From a virus, in the IMG/VR virus record IMGVR_UViG_3300009320_000097, positions 1-28,534 of that record: a DNA stretch of 28,534 nucleotides; one strand, 5' to 3'. This document shows positions 22,655 through 28,534 of the stretch, one piece after another. The translations under genes were made by a program, and so were the position numbers. The notes under the pieces are model-generated. The model searched no databases, was not told the DNA's origin, and saw only the letters and a list, made by a program, of their open reading frames with translations. Position 1 is the first letter of the stretch; every line of letters begins with the position of its first letter.

Positions 22655-23257
22655 ATGCCAGACGACCAAGGAATTTTCCCCGGGCCGGACGAGCAGGAAC
22701 AATTGAACCAGTTGGCTGCCGAGGAAGAGGAGGAGGAGCCGTTTGCTGAAGGGGAGGCGGCAATCTCCGGGTTCTCCTTGCAGGCGGAGACTGGTTTCAA
22801 TTGGCGGGAGTTGGGCGGGTTGAAGCAGGCAGTGGAGTCCCGGTTGGAGCCCCTAGACTTCGGCGACGTCCTGACCGGGGCGGCCACTCAGGTAGTCGCT
22901 ATCGTTCCCGGCAAGTTGGACGTCACCTACCGAATGTCTTCTACCGGGCATCGAGGGGCCATCGTGACCGCCATGCAGGAGAAGTTCGGGCATGCCGGTG
23001 TTATGTCTCCGGAGGGAGCATTCCACCAGCAAATCTTCCGCCTCTGTTGTGGCTTGGCTGCAATTGCGGAGGGGGAACTCCCCGACCCATTGCCGGACAA
23101 GCTCAAGCAGCAGTTCAGCAAGAACGTTCTGGACGGAAACATCAAGGCTATTTTGTCCTTGCCGGACCCGGTCTTCTGGCTGGTGTGGTTCAACTTCACC
23201 TGGTTCGAAGTTCGTGTGCAGGAGACATTGACTTTGGAGGCTTTAAAAAATGGGTAA
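22655..23257 (+). CDS. Tail assembly chaperone, short (0-frame) form
   Basis: This 200-residue form is the analogue of lambda gpG. It has an acidic N-terminal tail (residues 20-35) and then an alpha-helical domain. The start ATG follows AAGGAG. It ends in a TAA 7 bases after a slippery sequence. The position between tail tube and tape measure is where these chaperones lie in long-tailed phages; they bind the tape measure protein and recruit tube subunits and are not in the finished virion. Confidence 0.75.
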   Translation: MPDDQGIFPGPDEQEQLNQLAAEEEEEEPFAEGEAAISGFSLQAETGFNWRELGGLKQAVESRLEPLDFGDVLTGAATQVVAIVPGKLDVTYRMSSTGHRGAIVTAMQEKFGHAGVMSPEGAFHQQIFRLCCGLAAIAEGELPDPLPDKLKQQFSKNVLDGNIKAILSLPDPVFWLVWFNFTWFEVRVQETLTLEALKNG

Positions 23258-23673
23258 ACACTCCCATGGGATGGGCCAGGCTCCAACTCTTCTTTGAGAA
23301 GACGTCGTTGCCTGCCCATGGGAGTGAGGCGGAACTACCCATGCTCCTGTACGTGATGGAGCGGAACAACATCTACCGCAGGTTGTTGTTCATGTTTGCC
23401 TCGCTGCTAGGAGGGAAGGATAGAGCTCGTGGGTTGGGGGACCACATTGATGAGGTCCTCCACCTTGTGGACGAAAAGGAGATTGGAGCTAAGTTGAGGC
23501 AGCAACGGAAACTTTTCGGTGCTTGGACCGAACAAGACCCATTTGAAGTACATAAGTTGCCGACATTGGATGAACTAATGCGGGCAGCTCGTCAACGGGA
23601 ACGGGCTCAACGAAGTCGCTACGGCGGCAAACTTAAGGGATTAAAGGACTCAATGCTCCCGGAGGGGATATGA
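22655..23673 (+). CDS. Tail assembly chaperone, -1 frameshifted long form
   Basis: Ribosomes slipping back one base at T-TTA-AAA (23242-23248) or at the overlapping A-AAA-AAT (23245-23251) leave codon TTA or AAA and continue in the next frame to the TGA at 23671-23673, giving about 339 residues. The new part (about 141 residues) is alpha-helical and rich in Leu, Met, Arg and Gln, and has no good start of its own: its first ATG in frame (23266) lacks a ribosome site. The gene pair mimics lambda gpG/gpGT in size ratio and place. The last bases overlap the next gene (ATGA). Confidence 0.75.
23242..23326 (+). promoter_or_regulatory. Programmed -1 frameshift signal
   Basis: Slippery heptamer TTTAAAA in correct phase (T-TTA-AAA) is followed at 23259 by a perfect 12-bp stem, 23259-23270 with 23315-23326, around a 44-base loop, 10 bases downstream of the heptamer (7 bases after the alternative AAAAAAT). 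Both stem arms contain CCCATGGG. The 0-frame stop is at 23255-23257, between slip site and stem. Confidence 0.8.
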
Positions 23674-23996
23674 GACTTTTCGTTAGCAGAATCAGGAATG
23701 AGCTGGAGCTTGAGACTGGGAGGTACCTGAACATTTTGGTTATTTCCGACGGGGAGACAGAGGTGGACGTTCCTGTTGCAGATGATGTCTTTGAGCACGT
23801 AATGGTTACGTTCCGGGAAGGGATGGGCAATATATCCAATCCAGCCAACGACCGCCAACGCCCAGCTAAACCGGAAGTAGGAGAACTACCCGGCTCCGAC
23901 CTGTCCATCCCTGATTTGGGTTCTTTGGCCCAGGAAGACGAAGGGCGGGAAGATGGCGAGGAGTGGATAATTTCCGAGGAGGAGAAAGATGGTTGA
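23670..23996 (+). CDS. Small acidic protein following the tail chaperone
   Basis: This 108-residue protein starts in the ATGA overlap with the frameshifted product. The N-terminal half is alpha/beta (residues 1-50), and the C-terminal half is disordered and very acidic. It overlaps the next gene by 8 bases. The close coupling suggests a role with the tail assembly genes, but no motif supports a specific function. Confidence 0.6.
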   Translation: MRLFVSRIRNELELETGRYLNILVISDGETEVDVPVADDVFEHVMVTFREGMGNISNPANDRQRPAKPEVGELPGSDLSIPDLGSLAQEDEGREDGEEWIISEEEKDG

Positions 23997-24237
23997 TCGC
24001 ACCGAGAGAGACGGATTTAACGTAGTCAGCGTCACGGAGGTCCGTATTTACTCCGCGAGCTATGTTGACGGCGTTGGGAAGATGCAGGTGATGCCGGTGG
24101 CCGTTATTGACGGCGAAGTGGCGAAGTTCAAGGATGATCAGTTGGTTATCGACCGCCGCGCCACCCCTGAATTCATCGTTGAAGGAGTGAAGGCCCATGT
24201 CGAAGCCCTCTCCGAAGAAGGCGACGAGGAAGTGTAA
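23989..24237 (+). CDS. Small beta-rich protein, unknown
   Basis: This protein has 82 residues, with a mostly beta pattern and an acidic C-terminus. The ATG overlaps the previous gene by 8 bases and has GAGGAGG upstream. The downstream gene starts 41 bases before its end. Unrecognised; part of the run of small genes between tail chaperone and tape measure. Confidence 0.55.
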   Translation: MVDRTERDGFNVVSVTEVRIYSASYVDGVGKMQVMPVAVIDGEVAKFKDDQLVIDRRATPEFIVEGVKAHVEALSEEGDEEV

Positions 24238-24421
24238 AAAGGCCGTCTTTGTCGGGCTGCGCGTTACGGCGGACACCGACAGGTTCCTCAAAGAGATCGC
24301 CACTCGGGCAGGTACATCCAAGTCGGGTGCTATCCGAGGGTTGATCAAGGGAGTGATGGGAGTACTGCTGCGGAGAGCCCATGCGCGTCGACAAAAAGAG
24401 GCGGGGGCGGGGAATCCATGA
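24197..24421 (+). CDS. Possible ribbon-helix-helix (CopG/Arc-like) DNA-binding protein
   Basis: This protein has 74 residues. After a basic start, a short strand (V-F-V-G-L-R-V, 17-23), a helix (about 26-38) and a second helix beginning S-K-S-G-A-I (41-46) match the usual strand-helix-helix order of CopG-type repressors. A basic C-terminal tail follows. It overlaps both neighbours by 41 bases. It could be a phage regulator, for example for the inverted repeat near 22040, but a structural small protein is also possible. Confidence 0.5.
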   Translation: MSKPSPKKATRKCKKAVFVGLRVTADTDRFLKEIATRAGTSKSGAIRGLIKGVMGVLLRRAHARRQKEAGAGNP

Positions 24422-24845
24422 GGTTCTGGGGGTAGTCGCCGCTGCTTTTGCTTGGGGCGCTACCGAAATCCATGTCCTGCCGGATAAGTTTCAACTTGAG
24501 TTGAGAGCAACGCCTGCGAAGGACACTGTGCGTTCCTTGGAGGACCTCTTGGGGCTGCGGGAGATCACCGCCGTCCGCCTCACCAAGGAGGCGGTCGAGG
24601 ACCTACAGGGAGTATTTGCCTTTTGCGCCGACCGCGGCTACTTCCTCGTCCGGATCTATGTGCGCAATGTGCCCAGCTTGTTCCAATGGGCGGGGCTCCG
24701 CCCGGCGGCTACCTTGATGGGTGTTCCCGTTGCCCCCTCTGACCAGTTGGAAAGGGGGAGCATCGTTTTCGCTTTGTCCAAGGTCCCGTACGGCCCGCTC
24801 AGTACGGTGAATTTCCTATTGAAGGGGGAGTACTATGAGGGATAA
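24381..24845 (+). CDS. Unknown small protein before tape measure
   Basis: This 154-residue alpha/beta protein begins 41 bases inside the previous gene. A short stretch, G-A-T-E-I-H-V-L-P (26-34), is faintly like the A-S-D-I-H-x-x-P motif of secretion ATPase N-terminal domains, but no Walker motifs are present, so no function is claimed. The end overlaps the next start by 11 bases. Confidence 0.55.
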   Translation: MRVDKKRRGRGIHEVLGVVAAAFAWGATEIHVLPDKFQLELRATPAKDTVRSLEDLLGLREITAVRLTKEAVEDLQGVFAFCADRGYFLVRIYVRNVPSLFQWAGLRPAATLMGVPVAPSDQLERGSIVFALSKVPYGPLSTVNFLLKGEYYEG

Positions 24846-25245
24846 AGTGGCAACATTGCGTAGAGCGCTGAAGAAGCTCAACGTGAGCGGTTTGCGGGTG
24901 CTCTACAATGAGAAGCGCAGAATTGTCAAGTTGGAAATGGACCGGATCGACCGGATACCCGGCGGCGTGGTAATGGCCGGCACCATGTCCCGAAAAGGGA
25001 AAAAGCTGATGATTGTCATCCCCTTTGACCGGTTGGACCTGGCTATCCAAGGGACGGCCCGCCCCCCCGGGAAGTACCGCACCCGCCGAATCGACATGGG
25101 TGGGGGCCGCTTCGTCCTGGGCGAGTTTGTTGAGCTGAGGACAGTCGGCGTCGAAGTCGAAGGCTGCTTTACCCTGGACTACTTGACTGCCGACGGAGCC
25201 ACCCGAGTGGCCGGCACCGTGCCCATCAAAGAAGGGGAGGTGTGA
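24835..25245 (+). CDS. Small beta-rich protein, unknown
   Basis: This protein has 136 residues. A short basic helix (1-20) is followed by repeated beta strands. The ATG follows GAAGGGGGAG. The stop shares bases with the next ATG (TGATG). The beta-rich character suggests a tail or baseplate accessory subunit. No homolog is recognised. Confidence 0.55.
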   Translation: MRDKVATLRRALKKLNVSGLRVLYNEKRRIVKLEMDRIDRIPGGVVMAGTMSRKGKKLMIVIPFDRLDLAIQGTARPPGKYRTRRIDMGGGRFVLGEFVELRTVGVEVEGCFTLDYLTADGATRVAGTVPIKEGEV

Positions 25246-25757
25246 TGGTTTCGCCAATTCCTCGAGTTATGATACAGCTGGTATTCGGGAGGGATGAGGA
25301 CCGGGCCTACCCGTTGGTGGATTTGACCTTTTGGAGCGGGCACGACGTCATGCAGCAAACGGAGCTTACCACCAGCAGCTACGGGGTGTGCACCAAGTGC
25401 CACGGTGCCGTGGTTGACTACGTTTGCGTATGCTGCTACGAGACCTTCCACCCGGCGACGGATGAAGAAGAGGCGTGGGAGGGGTTGTTGATTACCGGGG
25501 GCAAGCGGTATGTAGCCTCCGAGCTCGCCCGCATCTGGGAGACCATCGCTGAAAAGACCGGAAGGGCGTCCGACGTCTCCTCTATGTACTTGCCGTTCAA
25601 CGTCAGGGAAGAAGAGGAGATGATGGAGGCGGCCCGCCGGCACCCGGACGAGCTCATGGAGATGGGGTCATATCGGGTGTACGAAGCGGACCAGATCGAG
25701 CGGGACTTGCAGGGGCGGTCCCTTTCTTCTCTGTTCGAAATGTTCTTGGAGCTTTAG
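25245..25757 (+). CDS. Small zinc-binding-type protein
   Basis: This protein has 170 residues. C49, C52, C61, C63 and C64 (C-x-x-C then C-x-C-C) suggest a zinc site, in a position comparable to the small tail-associated or tape-measure-chaperone-like genes of myoviruses. The second half is helical and acidic. ATG at 25245 is preferred over the GTG three bases upstream because GGGGAGG (25234-25240) is 4 bases before it. Its stop TAG overlaps the next GTG. Confidence 0.6.
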   Translation: MVSPIPRVMIQLVFGRDEDRAYPLVDLTFWSGHDVMQQTELTTSSYGVCTKCHGAVVDYVCVCCYETFHPATDEEEAWEGLLITGGKRYVASELARIWETIAEKTGRASDVSSMYLPFNVREEEEMMEAARRHPDELMEMGSYRVYEADQIERDLQGRSLSSLFEMFLEL

Positions 25758-26071
25758 TGGATCGCCGCCAATTACGGACTTTGCTGGCCGAAGTTCAGAA
25801 AGCTCAGGAGAAGGCTCAGCTGTATCAGCTGCTGATCAACTACCTGGGGGAGCTGTCTGATGGGATGGGGGGGCCCGAGGCGGAGGCTTCCTTCCTTGGC
25901 CGGGAAGTCATCCAAGAGGTCATCCTGGAGTTGCGGGACCGCAAAGAGCTCCTCGCTGAGGTGGCACTTTCCGGGTCCGAGCCTCGCCGTAAAACCCCCC
26001 GTAGGAGGGCGGCGAAGTCTCCCCCCAAGAAACCTCCGGAAGGGGGCAGAAAACCTCCCCCCAAGAAGTAA
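25757..26071 (+). CDS. Coiled-coil protein with basic tail
   Basis: This protein has 104 residues: a helical, coiled-coil-like N-terminal part (5-70) and a C-terminal tail dominated by Lys, Pro and Arg. The GTG at 25757 overlaps the previous TAG. It ends 72 bases before the tape measure candidate; that gap shows no convincing gene. Unrecognised. Confidence 0.55.
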   Translation: MDRRQLRTLLAEVQKAQEKAQLYQLLINYLGELSDGMGGPEAEASFLGREVIQEVILELRDRKELLAEVALSGSEPRRKTPRRRAAKSPPKKPPEGGRKPPPKK

Positions 26072-26143
26072 GCCCAAGAAGATGGACACCCCTCCCTATT
26101 TCCGCTACACTTAGCCTAAGAGTGCGCCCGCCGGGGAGAAGGC

Positions 26144-28534
26144 ATGGTAGACATCCTCACTCAGCAACAGGTAATAGCGGCCCAACGGGCAGCGATGATG
26201 CAGGCCCGCCAGTTCAATATGATGGCGGCCGGCCAGGCCCGGTATGGGGGGCAGATGGGCCCTTACGCCGGGTCCTACCCGGGGGGTATGCCTGCTGGTG
26301 AGATGGTCAACCCGCTGGCTCCCACCCCGGCCAATGTAGGCACCACCGCAGGAGTTGCGGCAGGAGCTGCCGGTGCTGCCGGCGTAGGGATGCTGGGGTG
26401 GGCCTCCATGGCCATGGGGATGCACCGTATGGGGACGGCGCCGAGGATCGCCGCCAGCGTTTTCGACCCCCTGACTATGGGACTGCACGGTTGGACTAGG
26501 GGGTTACAGGGGGTCATGCGGGGCGCCGGGATGCCGGTCAAGGCCGGTTTCTGGAACACGATCAGGGACCTCCCCAGCCTGTATGCTCGTCGAGGCCCCA
26601 TGGGCATCGCCCGTGGGGTCCTGGGCGGAGCTATAGGTGCCGCAGCGTTTGCCGCTCCGACCATTGCCGGCTTAGCCGGGGTGAACTGGGCCGGGCAGCA
26701 GATCGGCGTGGGCGCCGGGCAGTACGGGCACACAGCAGACATTATCCAGGCCATTCGCCCCCATATCGGCATGCGCGGTTCGTTCGGGGCGCAAGACTTC
26801 GGCGGCGTCCGTAATGTCATGATGGACTATGCTCACAGGGGTCAGGACACGTCCGGGAGGTTCCGGGACGCTTCTCAACTCCTGTACGCCACAGGGATCG
26901 GGCAGGAGTATCGAGGCGCTGGGACTGCTAAGGAATTCTCAGCTAAGTTCCGGAAGTTGTTGGACGAGACAAAAACCGTAGCGGGCGTACTCCGTACCAG
27001 TTTGGCCGATGCCTACGCTACGATGAAGCAAACTGCGGGGATGGGCTTCTTCAAGACCGGCGACCAGGCGGCGTATGTCACCGGTACTCACTTTCGAGCG
27101 GCGGGGACCGGGATAGACTCGGCCACTCTCATGCAGGTGGGGTTGGCCGGCAGCCAACAGGCCTCCATGTTCGGTACTCGCCGAGCGACAGGGGCGCTGC
27201 AAGCGACGCAGTTAGCTACCGGAATAGCCCAAGCAGCTCGTTCCGGGCTGATCTCGGGGGAACGAGTTCAGGAAATCACGGGCATGTCCGTCTCGCAGGG
27301 CGCCCCCAACCTGGCCATGCGGATGATGCAGGCCGCCCCCTTGGCGCTGCAAAGCGAGCTGGGGCAGACCGTCATGGCTGCCTTGATGGATCGCAGTGGG
27401 GGCCTGGACACTGCCCGCATGGCGCAGTTTCGCAGCGGCGGGCTGAACTGGAAAGACCTCCGAAAAATGGCCCGAAAGAACTTGTCTCGAAAGGGTTTCT
27501 TGTCCTCCTTCGCTGCCAACCAGTCAAACTTGATGGGGCAGATGATGGGCTCCATGGACCCGTCCGAGCTGGTCCAGCGGATGGGGGGTGTGTACGCCCA
27601 GCAGGCAGGAACCGACCCGGTCACTGGGATGCGTGCCCTCACCGGTCTCGGGCAAGAGGAAGTATCCATGCTGCGCCAGGTCACCACCAACCTTGGGGAG
27701 CTGGGACGGTCAAGCCTCCAGGAGGGCCTGGTGCGCCAAATGGGGCAGCTCAAAGAGCAGGTTCGCGGCCAGGTGATGAGCCCGGGGATGATCGTGGGGC
27801 GGATACGTAAGCAGTTACTGGGCCCCCTCGAAAAGAGACTTCAGGACTTCGGGGCACAGCTCAACCAGCGAGTGACGGGTTACATTAACAAGTACCTCGA
27901 CCAGATGATCAACACTCAGACGTCCTACGTCTCTAAGTCCTTCGACGACGTCATGAATCGGGCCATGCGGGGCTTACCCACTGGGAACTTCTGGCGGGGG
28001 ATGCAGGCAACCATTAGCGGCAGCCCTGCCGCTGCTGCTGCTTTCGCCTCACCGATGGGGCTGCCTTCTTTAAGTGGTGAGTTCGGGAGTGGCGGTCTGA
28101 TGGGGTCCTTGCTCCCTCCGGATGCCTTAGCGGGAGCTTTCGGCGGCCCCACGATGACAGGAGCGCAGTCTACTATGAGTACGGCCCTCATGGGCGAGTT
28201 TGGGCTGGGCGGCGGCGGAGGGGGTCTGGTTGCCGGTGGGCAGTTTGCTACGTCGGTCGATCCCATGTTCGCATTTGCCGCTACTCCCTCTGAGTACGCT
28301 GCCGTGGGAGGCATGGCCGAACCGCAGTACTCATTCGGGGGGAAGCTGTGGGAAGGAATGACTGAGGCTGGGGCGGCTATTGGGGGCTTTGCCGGGGGCG
28401 CGGTCGGGGGGGACGTGGGAGAGTGGGCCGGGTCGGGGTTGGGGCGAGTGGGGGCACTAGGGGCTCATCCTGTGTACGGGAGGGCGGTACGGGGCGCCTT
28501 TGGGCGGGCAGGGGCAGTTGTCGGTCGGGGGCGT
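26144..28534 (+). CDS. Tape-measure-like protein, 3'-partial
   Basis: Reading from the ATG at 26144 (GGGGAGAAGG upstream) I find no stop to the right edge, 797 codons. The start is Gln/Met/Ala-rich. Hydrophobic Ala/Gly helices (about residues 65-85 and 165-190) look membrane-active, the middle (230-600) is helical, and the end of the visible part is a Gly/Ala-rich stretch. Tape measure proteins set tail length, lie in the tube and are threaded out at infection. The place after the frameshifted chaperone and the length (at least 797) suit that role. A long virion or baseplate-hub protein is the main alternative. Confidence 0.65.
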   Translation, partial: MVDILTQQQVIAAQRAAMMQARQFNMMAAGQARYGGQMGPYAGSYPGGMPAGEMVNPLAPTPANVGTTAGVAAGAAGAAGVGMLGWASMAMGMHRMGTAPRIAASVFDPLTMGLHGWTRGLQGVMRGAGMPVKAGFWNTIRDLPSLYARRGPMGIARGVLGGAIGAAAFAAPTIAGLAGVNWAGQQIGVGAGQYGHTADIIQAIRPHIGMRGSFGAQDFGGVRNVMMDYAHRGQDTSGRFRDASQLLYATGIGQEYRGAGTAKEFSAKFRKLLDETKTVAGVLRTSLADAYATMKQTAGMGFFKTGDQAAYVTGTHFRAAGTGIDSATLMQVGLAGSQQASMFGTRRATGALQATQLATGIAQAARSGLISGERVQEITGMSVSQGAPNLAMRMMQAAPLALQSELGQTVMAALMDRSGGLDTARMAQFRSGGLNWKDLRKMARKNLSRKGFLSSFAANQSNLMGQMMGSMDPSELVQRMGGVYAQQAGTDPVTGMRALTGLGQEEVSMLRQVTTNLGELGRSSLQEGLVRQMGQLKEQVRGQVMSPGMIVGRIRKQLLGPLEKRLQDFGAQLNQRVTGYINKYLDQMINTQTSYVSKSFDDVMNRAMRGLPTGNFWRGMQATISGSPAAAAAFASPMGLPSLSGEFGSGGLMGSLLPPDALAGAFGGPTMTGAQSTMSTALMGEFGLGGGGGGLVAGGQFATSVDPMFAFAATPSEYAAVGGMAEPQYSFGGKLWEGMTEAGAAIGGFAGGAVGGDVGEWAGSGLGRVGALGAHPVYGRAVRGAFGRAGAVVGRGR

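Noticed and set aside
22801-23241. Independent plus-strand gene running 22801-23673
   Set aside because: The part before about 23248 is an out-of-frame shadow of the 200-residue chaperone. Only the part after the slippery site is real, as the C-terminal end of the frameshift product.
24381-24845. Secretion-ATPase-like protein
   Set aside because: The A-T-E-I-H-x-x-P resemblance is short and no Walker motifs follow.
26082-26114. Ten-codon frame before the tape measure candidate
   Set aside because: Too short, with only a weak ribosome site; likely chance.

Overview
The window is a stretch of a large tailed-bacteriophage genome (myovirus type, Caudoviricetes), GC-rich and densely packed. It holds a large terminase, an HK97-type major capsid protein, a very long contractile tail sheath, a tail tube, a frameshifted tail assembly chaperone and the start of a tape-measure-like gene. 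Bacterial Shine-Dalgarno sites, sigma70-like promoters and TAA/TAG/TGA stops at tight junctions point to a bacterial host using the standard code. The host cannot be named. The very large sheath, the many small head genes and the phage GroES/GroEL suggest a large or jumbo phage, but genome size is not visible here.

Layout. 1-1394 holds the end of an ATP-grasp/QueC-like fusion gene that enters from the left. 1395-1555 carries an extended -10 promoter. 1556-3256 is the terminase. 3274-10243 is a run of small, mostly Ala/Lys/Arg-rich head genes around a 572-residue protein whose N-terminal half looks like a prohead protease. 10255-11982 holds a putative head decoration protein and the major capsid protein. 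11997-15345 holds head-tail connection (neck) genes. 15349-19548 holds sheath and tube. 19545-21998, on the minus strand, is a three-gene operon (groES, groEL, unknown) driven from its own promoter, convergent with the tube gene. 22131 onward returns to the plus strand with a new promoter, a gene with a large internal palindrome, a tail chaperone pair joined by a -1 frameshift, seven small genes, and a 797-codon open frame running off the right edge (tape measure candidate).

Most interesting signal. About twenty copies of a short motif, hydrophobic-(E/D)-K-x-A, occur in the head genes from 4194 to 10912, including the protease-like protein and the N-terminus of the major capsid protein. I saw essentially none in the tail genes. 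I infer that this is the cleavage signature of the phage prohead protease, resembling the x-Ala|Ser sites of herpesvirus assemblins, and that many proteins are packed in the prohead and trimmed. Other strong signals are the -1 frameshift site with a perfect 12-bp downstream stem, a hairpin that encloses the start site of the gene after the capsid gene, and divergent promoters around an 8-bp inverted repeat that could control the chaperonin operon.

No portal gene was recognised; it may lie left of the window. No tRNA, CRISPR array, insertion sequence or integrase was seen.
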